Of a stretch of DNA of 64,000 nucleotides, positions 16,628-25,033 are shown in pieces. This DNA is from Chitinophaga varians (GTDB lineage Bacteria; Bacteroidota; Bacteroidia; Chitinophagales; Chitinophagaceae): the NCBI RefSeq assembly GCF_014529945.1, contig NZ_JACVFB010000001.1, forward strand, positions 1,240,001 to 1,304,000, in the 5' to 3' direction. Numbering within the stretch: position 1 is the stretch's first letter; the number at the start of each line of letters is the position of its first letter. The position numbers were made by a program, and so were the translations under genes. The notes below the pieces were generated by a model, which was not told the origin of the DNA, searched no databases, and worked only from the letters and a program-made list of their open reading frames with translations.

Positions 16628-19600
16628 TTAAAAAGTGACGTTTAGTTTAGCGCCCATGGGAATGGACCAGGGGGTGACGTTGTATCTTTCAATACCCTGC
16701 ATGAACTGCATGCCTGACCCTTGTACCGTGGTAGATGGCTGATAGGCGTTTTCCGGGTCAATACCAATTTTGGCGGCCGTCCACAGGATGATATTTCTGC
16801 TGTAAACGGAAACACTGGCCTGCTGCACTTTCACACCGGAGAGCAGGCGTTTCGGTATTTCATAGGAGAGCGATACTTCCCGCAGCTTCAGGTAAGAAGC
16901 GGGGAACAGGAAGGCGCTTGTGAAAGACCAGGCCGTGCTGCCTGCATAGGGAAGGGTAGTGGTACCGGGACCGCCCAGGTTTTCAATATAGCCGGTAGGG
17001 TTACCATTGGCATCGTATCCCTTTGCTCTCACACCAGGGATAAACACGCCGCCATAAGGCAGCACATAAGGACCATAGGCAAATCCATAACCGTTGTATT
17101 CCGGTGTAGGACCACCCACTAAAGGAAACTTATTGCCGCTGGGGATAACCAGTTCATCCTGGTGACTCACCAGATAATCTCTCAGTTCCTGCCCCTTCAT
17201 ATTACCGGGATTGGTGAGTTTATCGAGGAAAAGCCGGGAGTTGCCTTTCTCTTCTCCGTAGCGGTAAGTCTGGGAAACGAAGTCGCCGCCGTTTCTCCAG
17301 TCGAAAGTCATGCTGAGGGTAAAGTTTTTATAGCTCAGTGTCGTTTGCAGGCCCATAATAAAATTAGGGTTGAAGTTGCCTATTTTATTACGCGCATTCG
17401 TAGCATCCAGGCTTTGCCATTTACCGGTATTATCCAATAGCGGATAGCCGTAATAGGGAGATGATTTATCCGTAACGGTTACCAGTTGTGCATCGTAAAT
17501 ATCGCCGATGTCTTCTCCCACGTAGGTCCATGCGCCGCCTTTACCTTCCTGCCAGAGCGTATAATAAGGCAGGTCGTCAGGGAGGGAAATGATCTTTGTT
17601 CTGTTACGGGTGAAGTTCATGTTCACATCCCATTTCCAGTTTTTCTGTTGCAGGGGCGTGCCGCCCAGGGTTAATTCTATGCCACGGCTTCTCAGCAGAC
17701 CGGCGTTGATGTTACGGGAGGAGAAACCAGAGGAGGGGGCCGTTTTAGGACTGAAGATCTGGTTTTTGTTTTCCACCATGTAGTAGGTCACTGCAAAACG
17801 CAGACGATTCCTGAACAGGTTGATATCGGCGCCACCTTCATAGGAAGTAGCGATTTCCGGTTTCAGGAAAGGGTTGAGCAGGTTGCCGGAAGTAGATAAC
17901 CGCGGAATATTACCCCAGGCGCCGACGTTATACAGGGTAGCCAGCAATTGATAGGGAGACGCGTCGTTACCAACCTGGGCGGCGCCGGCCCTCAGTTTAA
18001 TCAGGTTAATATCATCGGAGGTAAGGTGCGCCATTTCATTCACCAGCAAGCTTAGTGAAGCCGCAGGATAGAAATAGGCTGCTGCATTCGGCAGGGTGCT
18101 GGACCAGTCGGTGCGACCGGTCACATCCAGATAGGCCATGCCTTTATAGCCTACGTTTAGCATACCGTAAATGCTGTTCACCCCTTTTTCGAACAGCGTG
18201 CTGTTATAGTTTAGGTTTTGTGGCGCGATGTTCTGAATAGTGTATACTCCTGGTGTATTTAAGCCGGTACCATCTTTGGTGGATGTGATAATGTTTTTGC
18301 CGGTCTGATAGCGTTTGTTGCCACCTGCAGAAACAGAGAAGTCGACGTCGCCGATATCTTTCTTGTAGGTCAGCAACACATCGATATTACGTTCGAAGTT
18401 GCTGAGATTGATGATGCCATAAGCCCCACCGGGATTGTTGATGTAGCTGTTGGCAATTTTGGTTTCTCTTTTTTCCTGGTAGGTATCCAGTGAATACCGG
18501 GCCATGAAGCTAAGGGAAGGCAGTATTTTCCAGTCGGCCCGGATATTGCCGAATACACGGTCTCTCACAAATCCATTCTTCACTTCATATGCCAGGAAAT
18601 AAGGATTGTTGAATACGCCGTTGGCCTGTGTGCGTTGTTGCAGGCCTTCCTGGCCGGGCATCCAGTAGTCTTTCAGGTCGCGTACATCGATATGCGGAGA
18701 TATGGTGTATACGGCCTGTAGGGGATTGGCGCCTCTGTCGCCGGCCGGGCGGTTATTGGAATGGGTGCGGCTGAAATCCATGTTGGCGCTGAAGCTTAGT
18801 TTTGAGTGAAGCTGTAGGCTGGAGTTCAGATTGAGTGCATTTTTAAACAGGTCGGTATTAGGGATAATGCCTTTGCTGGTCATATTGGCGTAGCCAACGC
18901 GATACGCGATTTTATCATTGTTGTTTGCCAGGGAAACAGCCGTGGTGGTGGTCATGCCGGTGTTTACAAAATTTTTCGCGTTGTCTTTGTGTGATACCAG
19001 TGGCATGGGGATGGACTTGCCGTTCTGATCTTTGGGGCTGTTCCATTGCACTTCTTCATAACCCATGTCCAGCTCTGCTCCGAAGGTGGCATCAATATTT
19101 TCTGTAATAATGGTGCCAAACGGATTGGTGAGCATATTACCGCTGCGCGACACCGGAATGCCGGAGAACTGTCCGGAGCCGAATTTGGTTTGCCATTTCA
19201 GGAATTTGTAGGGAATGTCGAATACGGTATTCACGGAAGCGTTGACGGTAGCGCGATTGACTTTTTTACCGGTTTTGGTGGTGATGAGCACTACGCCGTT
19301 GCCTGCGCGGGAGCCATACAATGCGGCAGCGCTGGGCCCTTTCAGGATGGTAATACTTTCAATGTTGTCCGGATTAATATCAGCGATAGCGTTGCCATAA
19401 TCTACCTTGTTGTCCTGGCCGATCTGGCTGACGTTATTCACCGTATTGGCCAGCGGTACGCCATCTACTACAAAGAGCGGCTGGTTGTCGCTGCTGAGGG
19501 AGGTAGCGCCGCGGATGATCATGCTGACGGAGGAGCCGGGGCCGCCGGTGGAGTTGATGGTAACACCGGCTACTTTACCGGACATGGAATTCAGCAGGTT

Positions 19601-20083
19601 TTCCTGTGTGACGCGGGTAAATTCTTTGCCGCCGACTTCTTCCACAGAGAAGCCCAACGCTTTCTTTTCTCTTTTAATGCCGAGGGCGGTGACGAGCACC
19701 TGTTCCAGCTCTTCTACTTTTTTTTTCATGACAACCGACAGCGATAGTTTGCTGGAGTCATTAATCGTATAGCCTTTCAGGGTATCTGTCGTATAGCCGG
19801 CATAGTTAAAGATAAAGCGATAAGGGCCGCCGGCAGGTAGTTTCGGGAAAGTGAAAATACCTTTTTCGTTGGTCAGGGTATTGGCCAGTACCTGATTGTC
19901 TGCATTCTCTACTCTTACCATTACACGTGCCAGCACTTCGTTGTTGGCGTTTTTGATAATGCCGATGGCAGCAGGATGTGTATGTTGCGCCAGCAGGCTG
20001 CCTATACATAACTGCGACAACAGGAGCAGCCAAATCGTTTTGGTGGGACGATCTTTTCGGGATTGTCGGATGTTTACACGCAT
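16628..20083 (-). CDS. SusC/RagA TonB-linked outer-membrane transporter
   Basis: About 1151 residues when started at MRVNIRQSRKD; an ATG seven codons earlier (20104) is in frame, but the chosen start gives a cleaner positive n-region before the signal peptide (TIWLLLLSQLCIG). A carboxypeptidase-regulatory-like domain follows (IGIIKNANNEVLARVMVRVE to about residue 110), then the plug with TALGIKREKKALGFSVEEV, ATSLSSDNQPLFVVDGVPL and AALYGSRAGNGVVLITTKTG. The barrel ends in a terminal aromatic residue (KLNVTF). It forms the TonB-dependent channel with the SusD-like protein encoded next. It is preceded by FecR and ECF sigma genes, as in trans-envelope signalling Sus loci, although it lacks an obvious STN signalling domain. 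Confidence 0.93.
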   Translation of the reverse strand: MRVNIRQSRKDRPTKTIWLLLLSQLCIGSLLAQHTHPAAIGIIKNANNEVLARVMVRVENADNQVLANTLTNEKGIFTFPKLPAGGPYRFIFNYAGYTTDTLKGYTINDSSKLSLSVVMKKKVEELEQVLVTALGIKREKKALGFSVEEVGGKEFTRVTQENLLNSMSGKVAGVTINSTGGPGSSVSMIIRGATSLSSDNQPLFVVDGVPLANTVNNVSQIGQDNKVDYGNAIADINPDNIESITILKGPSAAALYGSRAGNGVVLITTKTGKKVNRATVNASVNTVFDIPYKFLKWQTKFGSGQFSGIPVSRSGNMLTNPFGTIITENIDATFGAELDMGYEEVQWNSPKDQNGKSIPMPLVSHKDNAKNFVNTGMTTTTAVSLANNNDKIAYRVGYANMTSKGIIPNTDLFKNALNLNSSLQLHSKLSFSANMDFSRTHSNNRPAGDRGANPLQAVYTISPHIDVRDLKDYWMPGQEGLQQRTQANGVFNNPYFLAYEVKNGFVRDRVFGNIRADWKILPSLSFMARYSLDTYQEKRETKIANSYINNPGGAYGIINLSNFERNIDVLLTYKKDIGDVDFSVSAGGNKRYQTGKNIITSTKDGTGLNTPGVYTIQNIAPQNLNYNSTLFEKGVNSIYGMLNVGYKGMAYLDVTGRTDWSSTLPNAAAYFYPAASLSLLVNEMAHLTSDDINLIKLRAGAAQVGNDASPYQLLATLYNVGAWGNIPRLSTSGNLLNPFLKPEIATSYEGGADINLFRNRLRFAVTYYMVENKNQIFSPKTAPSSGFSSRNINAGLLRSRGIELTLGGTPLQQKNWKWDVNMNFTRNRTKIISLPDDLPYYTLWQEGKGGAWTYVGEDIGDIYDAQLVTVTDKSSPYYGYPLLDNTGKWQSLDATNARNKIGNFNPNFIMGLQTTLSYKNFTLSMTFDWRNGGDFVSQTYRYGEEKGNSRLFLDKLTNPGNMKGQELRDYLVSHQDELVIPSGNKFPLVGGPTPEYNGYGFAYGPYVLPYGGVFIPGVRAKGYDANGNPTGYIENLGGPGTTTLPYAGSTAWSFTSAFLFPASYLKLREVSLSYEIPKRLLSGVKVQQASVSVYSRNIILWTAAKIGIDPENAYQPSTTVQGSGMQFMQGIERYNVTPWSIPMGAKLNVTF

Positions 20084-20167
20084 AAATATTTCTTTTTTAG
20101 GCAAAAGGAATCTCTGGCAGCCTTTTCAGGATGCTGTTACTTACAGTTAAAGATGATTATACCCGGC

Positions 20168-21211
20168 TTACGGTGTTAGGTAGATGATGTTATTTGTTTG
20201 CTTCATCGTCAGGTTGTTTAACGTGGCGATGGTAGACAGAAAATCGGTCAGGGATTCTTTGCTACTATCGAATGTTCCGGTAAAACTCATATCAGTGAGC
20301 GTCCCTTCCTGGCATTGAATAGTGAGGTGATATTTCTCTGACATCAGCCTGAAAATATTGACCAGCGGTTCATTGTTGAACGTGAATATTTCGTTTTCCG
20401 GTTTTGCGATCACCTGCTTTGTCGGAGTACGCACGGTTCTGTTGACTACCGCGGTCATTTTCACGGGGTCGAAAGAAAGGTCCTCGCCGGGCAGCAGATA
20501 GGTGGTTTTCATCCCTTTAATGCCTGCGACGCTGTCTGGTCGCACCCTCACCTTACCACTGATCAGTTGCACCCGGATAGGCCCTTTCAGGGCGTTCCAG
20601 GCGGTGACTTTGAAAACGGTCCCTAAAGCGGTGGTGGCCAGGTTGCCGGCATGCACGGTAAATGGTTTGTTTTTGTCGGGGGCTACGTTGAATACGGCTT
20701 CTCCCGTTAAAAATATTTCCCTGTCGGCAACGGCAAAAGAAGGCCGGTACTTCAACAGGCTGCCCGGCGCCAGATCTGCCTGGCTACCGTCTTTCAAACG
20801 GAGCGACATTATTTTCCGCGTGTGATTGACCTGTTGTACATAGGTATCTGGTGTTGCCACAGCCTGTTTAGCAGGTGTTGCCGCCGCCATCGGCGTCGCT
20901 GGCCGGCGATGATAGCCGTGCCACACAAAACCGGTCAGGGCAGCACCCAGTACGGCGGCCGCGGTCCATTTATAGTAAAGGGTCTTCACCTTCTTCTTTT
21001 GCCAGGTACGATTTTCAATGACGGTCAGCATTTTATCGGAAACGTCGGTGGATAAAGTGTGCTCCGGGTGAAAAGAATGCCAGCTCTCTTCCGTTAGCCA
21101 GGGCTGCATCGCTTCCGGATGTTCCGCGAAATAAGCGGTGACAGCCTGTTTTTCTGCTTCGTTACATTCTCCCCGGAAAAACTTCTCAAATAAGGTTGCT
21201 GGATGCTTCAT
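20168..21211 (-). CDS. FecR-family anti-sigma factor
   Basis: 347 residues when started at MKHPATLFEKFF (21211); the frame is open 31 codons further upstream but that extension is not protein-like and would run into the sigma gene. An N-terminal cytosolic anti-sigma helix bundle (LFEKFFRGECNEAEKQAVTAY) is followed by one transmembrane helix (YYKWTAAAVLGAALTGFVW). The periplasmic FecR domain has LKDGSQADLAPGSLLKYRP, REIFLTGEAVFNVAPDKNKP and FTVHAGNLATTALGTVFKV, and a C-terminal DUF4974/STN-like domain (IFTFNNEPLVNIFRLMSEKY). It should hold and activate the adjacent sigma factor in response to transport through the SusC partner. The promoter-like motif at 21217-21257 abuts its start. Confidence 0.9.
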   Translation of the reverse strand: MKHPATLFEKFFRGECNEAEKQAVTAYFAEHPEAMQPWLTEESWHSFHPEHTLSTDVSDKMLTVIENRTWQKKKVKTLYYKWTAAAVLGAALTGFVWHGYHRRPATPMAAATPAKQAVATPDTYVQQVNHTRKIMSLRLKDGSQADLAPGSLLKYRPSFAVADREIFLTGEAVFNVAPDKNKPFTVHAGNLATTALGTVFKVTAWNALKGPIRVQLISGKVRVRPDSVAGIKGMKTTYLLPGEDLSFDPVKMTAVVNRTVRTPTKQVIAKPENEIFTFNNEPLVNIFRLMSEKYHLTIQCQEGTLTDMSFTGTFDSSKESLTDFLSTIATLNNLTMKQTNNIIYLTP

Positions 21212-21216
21212 ATGTA

Positions 21217-21257
21217 GTATTCGTTTGAAAACAGTAAATCCCTCACTGCTTAACAAT
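21217..21257 (-). promoter_or_regulatory. Promoter-like motif upstream of fecR, copy A
   Basis: A 41-base segment shares 32 positions, without gaps, with the segment at 22482-22522 upstream of the small lipoprotein gene. Reading the minus strand, the conserved blocks are ATTGTTA, TGAGGGATTTA and CAAACGAATAC. CAAACG-AT-AC also recurs upstream of the second fecR (46333-46344), which suggests an ECF-type -10 element. An alternative reading is a housekeeping promoter with TTG as -33. The motif ends only five bases before the ATG, so the transcript would be nearly leaderless. Confidence 0.6.
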
Positions 21258-21284
21258 AAGTAAATATTCGGGTAAGAAAAAGGC

Positions 21285-21833
21285 TCAGCAAAGCCAGGCA
21301 ACAATGGCCGATAATAACAATAACAGGGAATCTTTTAGTTGCCGTATGGCGCGTACAATATGATTTTCAACCGTTTTGGGAGAGATGGACAATTGTTTGG
21401 CGATCTCTTTATGTGGAAGTCCTTCGAAGCGACTAAGTTTAAAAACATTTCTCCTGATGGGTGACAGCTGTTCTATACTGTTATATATCCGCGTTAATTC
21501 CTCTTTTACAGTAAGGTCTGTTTCCATGTGCCAGTCGGGCGTTTCCCGGACCATGGTCTCGGTATGACGGTTCCTGACCTGTTGTTTGCGTAAGAGGTCC
21601 GTCATCACGCTTTTGGCTATACGGAAAAGCTGTGTGGAGATATGATAATGGGTGGATAGTTTTTCCCTTTTTTCCCAAAGTAGGATGAAAGACAGCTGTA
21701 CTGTCTCTTCCGACAGGTAAGCGGAATGTGTACATTTCAATACGTAGAAATAGAGTTTTGTATGATATTGTTGATATATCATTTTGAAACGCTCAATATT
21801 TCCATTCTTTATATCCTGTACGATACTTTCCAT
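21285..21833 (-). CDS. ECF RNA polymerase sigma factor
   Basis: 182 residues. Region 2 (about 10-80) includes YQQYHTKLYFYVLKCTHSAY and QLSFILLWEKREKL. Region 4 (about 120-170) includes LSPIRRNVFKLSRFEG, LPHKEIAKQLSISPKTVENH and IVRAIRQLKD. This is the Bacteroidota Sus-type ECF group that pairs with FecR. The fecR gene follows on the same strand after 73 bp. The sigma factor probably drives fecR and the nearby lipoprotein through the shared motif. A 7/8 match to the -7 consensus (21842-21849, minus strand) lies just 8 bases before its ATG. Confidence 0.92.
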   Translation of the reverse strand: MESIVQDIKNGNIERFKMIYQQYHTKLYFYVLKCTHSAYLSEETVQLSFILLWEKREKLSTHYHISTQLFRIAKSVMTDLLRKQQVRNRHTETMVRETPDWHMETDLTVKEELTRIYNSIEQLSPIRRNVFKLSRFEGLPHKEIAKQLSISPKTVENHIVRAIRQLKDSLLLLLSAIVAWLC

Positions 21834-21910
21834 AATGACCGCAAATATCTAATGGACCTAAACAAGATACAAGGAATTGCTGATTATGTTATTGTTATTT
21901 TGGCAGCTTC

Positions 21911-22423
21911 TTATCGCTTCAGTTTCAATACTAACGGAGCTGTAGCTACGCCGGGAATGGTGACGGTGACAGACAGGTCCAGCGTAGAATCGCTGACACT
22001 TTCGATCCAGTGTGGATCATTGTTGCCTTTTTCGTTTGTGAGCAGAAATACCGCATCATATACGTCCAGTTTCCAGGTGCCTGCATTGCCGGCAGTAGGC
22101 AGTATCAGGTCTGTGCAGCCTTTGATATTGAATTTGCCATCGGCGCCGAACTGATAGGTGTTGGCAGTGGTACAGGTAAACAATGCACCGGCCTGGCCTA
22201 AGAGGGGCGCCAGCTTAATGATGCTGGTGCCGGCGGGAACACTCTGCCCGCCAAGCTTTACCGGAACGGCCAATACAATATCTTTCTGTTGCCAGTTACC
22301 TGCTATCAGTCCGTATCTGGCAGATTTATCCGGGGCCGCGTCCTTGTTCTTTTTACACGATACCATCAGCAGCTGTCCCGCTGCCAATAGCGCCAGTACT
22401 TTTACAGGGATAGAATTACGCAT
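21911..22423 (-). CDS. Small lipocalin-like lipoprotein
   Basis: 170 residues with a lipobox (LLMVSC followed by KKN). The mature part is beta-rich and follows the pattern of the lipocalin-like lipoproteins common in Bacteroidota: LIAGNWQQKDIVL near the start, TYQFGADGKFNIKGC in the middle, then GTWKLD and a C-terminal strand LSVTVTIPG. The function is unknown. It lies 77 bp upstream of the sigma factor gene and carries the same promoter-like motif as fecR (copy B), so it may belong to the same sigma regulon. Confidence 0.7.
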   Translation of the reverse strand: MRNSIPVKVLALLAAGQLLMVSCKKNKDAAPDKSARYGLIAGNWQQKDIVLAVPVKLGGQSVPAGTSIIKLAPLLGQAGALFTCTTANTYQFGADGKFNIKGCTDLILPTAGNAGTWKLDVYDAVFLLTNEKGNNDPHWIESVSDSTLDLSVTVTIPGVATAPLVLKLKR

Positions 22424-22481
22424 AACTTTTTACATTAAATGATAGGGATGATGAATAACTTGCTGCAGCAGCCTTTACTAT

Positions 22482-22522
22482 GTATTCGTTTGGAAAAGAT
22501 AAATCCCTCATCTGGTAACAAT
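22482..22522 (-). promoter_or_regulatory. Promoter-like motif upstream of lipoprotein, copy B
   Basis: This is the second copy of the motif at 21217-21257, identical at 32 of 41 positions with no gap. On the minus strand it ends 58 bases before the lipoprotein ATG at 22423. Read as a housekeeping promoter it would be TTG, 17 bases, TATCTTTT; read as an ECF promoter the core would be GGGATTTA and CGAATAC. Confidence 0.6.
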
Positions 22523-22603
22523 TAGTTCATATTGTAAGCGGCTAAATGTTCTATTGCGGTTAATTTTAATATTATTGTATATTAGATCAGGGATCATCAA
22601 CAC

Positions 22604-23428
22604 ATGTGCTATTACCGGCAATATTATCCGTCTGTTCAACTGGCAGACTTCATCGAATGCTATTGGGTGCTACAGGCACCGGATAGATTTATGGATGCGC
22701 CAGACCGCTTAATACCCGGCGGCCGTGTGGAACTGATCTTTAATTTTGGCGACCCGGCCGATTGGCTGATAACAGCTGATAATCCCCGAGGCACCCGTCT
22801 GAGCGGGCCGGTGATGATGGGACAGCGCAACCAGGTCTTTTATGTGAAAAGTACCGGTAAAGTCAGGCTGCTGGGTATGCGTTTTAAGCCAGGGGGACTG
22901 GCATCATTTACCCGAGTACCTGTTTCCGAGTTATTAAATGTGCTGTTGCCGGCAGAACTGCTGTTAGGCAAAGCCGTAAATAGCCTGGAGAGCCGGTTGT
23001 CAGATTGTTCGGATGATGCAAAACAGATACAGTTACTGGAGACTATACTGAAGACCGAATTGAAAAATACACCGACAGATCTGTTGGTGGTTAACCAAAC
23101 GATAGCGATGCTTCGCAACAGCCGTGATGATATATCTATTGACACTATCTGCCAGCAAACAGGGTGGTACTATAAAAAGCTGGAGCGCATTTTCCTGAAA
23201 AATGTGGGCTATACGCCGAAGCATTACCAAAAAATACTTCGTTTCAATAAAGCCGTCAGGTATATGCGGACCACCAATACGCTGACGGATGTCTGTCATG
23301 CATGTAATTACTTTGACCAGGCGCATTTTATTCGTGATTTCCGGTTGTTTACGGGTACCACTCCCAGCCAGTTTAAAAAGGAGGACAATAAAATAGCAGA
23401 TATTCTCATCAAACATCAGGTTGTCTAA
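22604..23428 (+). CDS. AraC-family transcriptional regulator (DUF6597)
   Basis: 274 residues. The N-terminal domain opens YYPSVQLADFIECYWVLQAP and contains IPGGRVELIFNFGDP and GMRFKPGGLASF, the DUF6597 sensor signature. The C-terminal helix-turn-helix pair includes TICQQTGWYYKKLERIFLKN and the closing signature FDQAHFIRDFRLFTGTTPSQF. It is a cytosolic DNA-binding regulator with unknown ligand. It is divergent from the lipoprotein/sigma/fecR group, with about 180 bp between, and is followed after 60 bp by the Lnt-like gene on the same strand, which it may share a transcript with. Confidence 0.88.
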   Translation: MCYYRQYYPSVQLADFIECYWVLQAPDRFMDAPDRLIPGGRVELIFNFGDPADWLITADNPRGTRLSGPVMMGQRNQVFYVKSTGKVRLLGMRFKPGGLASFTRVPVSELLNVLLPAELLLGKAVNSLESRLSDCSDDAKQIQLLETILKTELKNTPTDLLVVNQTIAMLRNSRDDISIDTICQQTGWYYKKLERIFLKNVGYTPKHYQKILRFNKAVRYMRTTNTLTDVCHACNYFDQAHFIRDFRLFTGTTPSQFKKEDNKIADILIKHQVV

Positions 23429-23488
23429 AATATACAATTCTACGCCGGAAAAACCGCATAGCTTTGATGATGATACTAAACTTATATC

Positions 23489-24961
23489 ATGTCGGATTTT
23501 AAACCGGTTTCCCGGACACTTTTAGCCGCAGGATTACTTTTTGCAGGTATTGGCTGGTATTTGTCCTTTAGCTTGTCAGCGCACATTTGGTGGCTGCTAT
23601 GGGTGGCGCCGGTTCCGATACTGTATTTTGCTTTACGCCTTAACAGCATATGGACATTCTTCATAGCTTTTGCCGCGTACCTGATAGGAAGGCTTAGCTG
23701 GGTGCCTTATTTGCAAAGTATTTTACCTTTGCCGCTGGTGTTTTTGTTTACACTGTTGTTTCCCCTGATTTTTGCGTTACAGGTGATAGTGGCCAGAAGA
23801 ATCATGCTTGCTTATAGCCATTGGTCCACGGTATTTGTATTCCCTGTTTGGGTGACAATGCTGGAGTATATCAGCTTCGTTACCACCAGGGACGGAACGG
23901 CTGGCAGCATCGCCTATACGCAATGCGATTTTTTACCGGTTGTGCAAATGGCTGCATTGACAGGCATACAGGGGATTACGTTCCTGGTTACTTTTTTTCC
24001 TGCGGCGATAGCGTTTATCATCTACCGGTATCAGCGAAAACAATCTGTCCGGACACTTTCCTTTGTGACCATTGGCATTTTTGTAGCTGTCATGGTGTGG
24101 GGTGTTGTGCGTTTGAATCAAACGGCTGCTGCTACGCAGTCATTACAGATAGGTATGGTCGCTATTGATAAACGGGCATATCACCGGGAGCATACAAATG
24201 GAGAGGACAGGGATTTGTACCTGGCCAACCTTTACCTGCGCCACGTAGGAGAATTGGCAAAGCAGGGGGCAGCGATCGTGGTGTTCCCTGAAAAAATGTT
24301 TACCGTAAGCAATAACCGCCGTTCGGGTTTTATGCAGCAGATGATAGATACCGCGAAGGCGCATCGTGTATGCATCGTGGCGTGTGTGACGCAGCAACAG
24401 GGAGCCTATTACGAAAACAGGGCCTGGGTGATCGGAGAGGATGGCGCGTTGCTGGCAGATTATCAGAAAGTACATTTGTTTCCAGGGGAACTGCTGGATA
24501 GCCTGACACCAGGGAAGGAACCAGGTTTGTTTCTCCGGAATGGCGCCACAACAGGTGTGGCCATTTGTAAGGACATGGATTTTCAGCAATACATCAGCAG
24601 ATATGGCAGGGCAGGTAGTGGTGTTTTATATGTGCCAGCCTGGGACTTCGAACGGGATGGCTGGATGCATAGCCGGATGGCAATGATGAGGTGCGTGGAA
24701 GGCGGTTTTGGAATGGTAAGAAATGCCAGACAGGGCAGGCTGACGATCAACGACTATTGCGGCCGGGTTTTGTACGAGGCCAATAGCGACAAAGGCACGC
24801 CGGTATTGTTATCCGGCAATATTAACATACAACACTATGCTACACTGTATAACAAATGGGGTGATTGGTTCAGTATCTTAAATGCCATTGCATTCCTGGT
24901 AAGCCTCCTGCTATTGGCAAAAGCCAGGCGGAATGCCCCTGAGAAACCTTCAGGAAGATAA
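23489..24961 (+). CDS. Apolipoprotein N-acyltransferase-like protein (nitrilase superfamily)
   Basis: 490 residues. About six transmembrane helices occupy residues 8-205, then a periplasmic nitrilase domain (about 218-450), then a last helix (about 466-480). This is the Lnt layout. The nitrilase triad is present: E268 in VVFPEKMF, K327 in YQKVHLFPGE and C360 in GVAICKDMDF. Lnt adds the third acyl chain to lipoproteins, and the domain order supports acyl transfer. However, several Lnt-conserved positions are hard to judge, and Bacteroidota often carry extra Lnt-like paralogues near regulators, so this may be a paralogue with another acyl acceptor. I leave the symbol blank for that reason. Confidence 0.8.
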   Translation: MSDFKPVSRTLLAAGLLFAGIGWYLSFSLSAHIWWLLWVAPVPILYFALRLNSIWTFFIAFAAYLIGRLSWVPYLQSILPLPLVFLFTLLFPLIFALQVIVARRIMLAYSHWSTVFVFPVWVTMLEYISFVTTRDGTAGSIAYTQCDFLPVVQMAALTGIQGITFLVTFFPAAIAFIIYRYQRKQSVRTLSFVTIGIFVAVMVWGVVRLNQTAAATQSLQIGMVAIDKRAYHREHTNGEDRDLYLANLYLRHVGELAKQGAAIVVFPEKMFTVSNNRRSGFMQQMIDTAKAHRVCIVACVTQQQGAYYENRAWVIGEDGALLADYQKVHLFPGELLDSLTPGKEPGLFLRNGATTGVAICKDMDFQQYISRYGRAGSGVLYVPAWDFERDGWMHSRMAMMRCVEGGFGMVRNARQGRLTINDYCGRVLYEANSDKGTPVLLSGNINIQHYATLYNKWGDWFSILNAIAFLVSLLLLAKARRNAPEKPSGR

Positions 24962-25033
24962 CATAGGGCAAGAAGCTTTTACTTTTAGTCCGGCTTTAAA
25001 GTGGTATATTTAGCCACAGTTTATGTGTTACCT

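Noticed and set aside
19046..19747. A 233-codon plus-strand frame inside the first susC gene
   Set aside because: It is antisense to a well-supported SusC gene, composed of low-complexity Gly/Ala-rich translation, and is a shadow frame.
23489..24961. Assigning the symbol lnt
   Set aside because: The triad is present but paralogues with other roles are common and this copy is next to a regulator.
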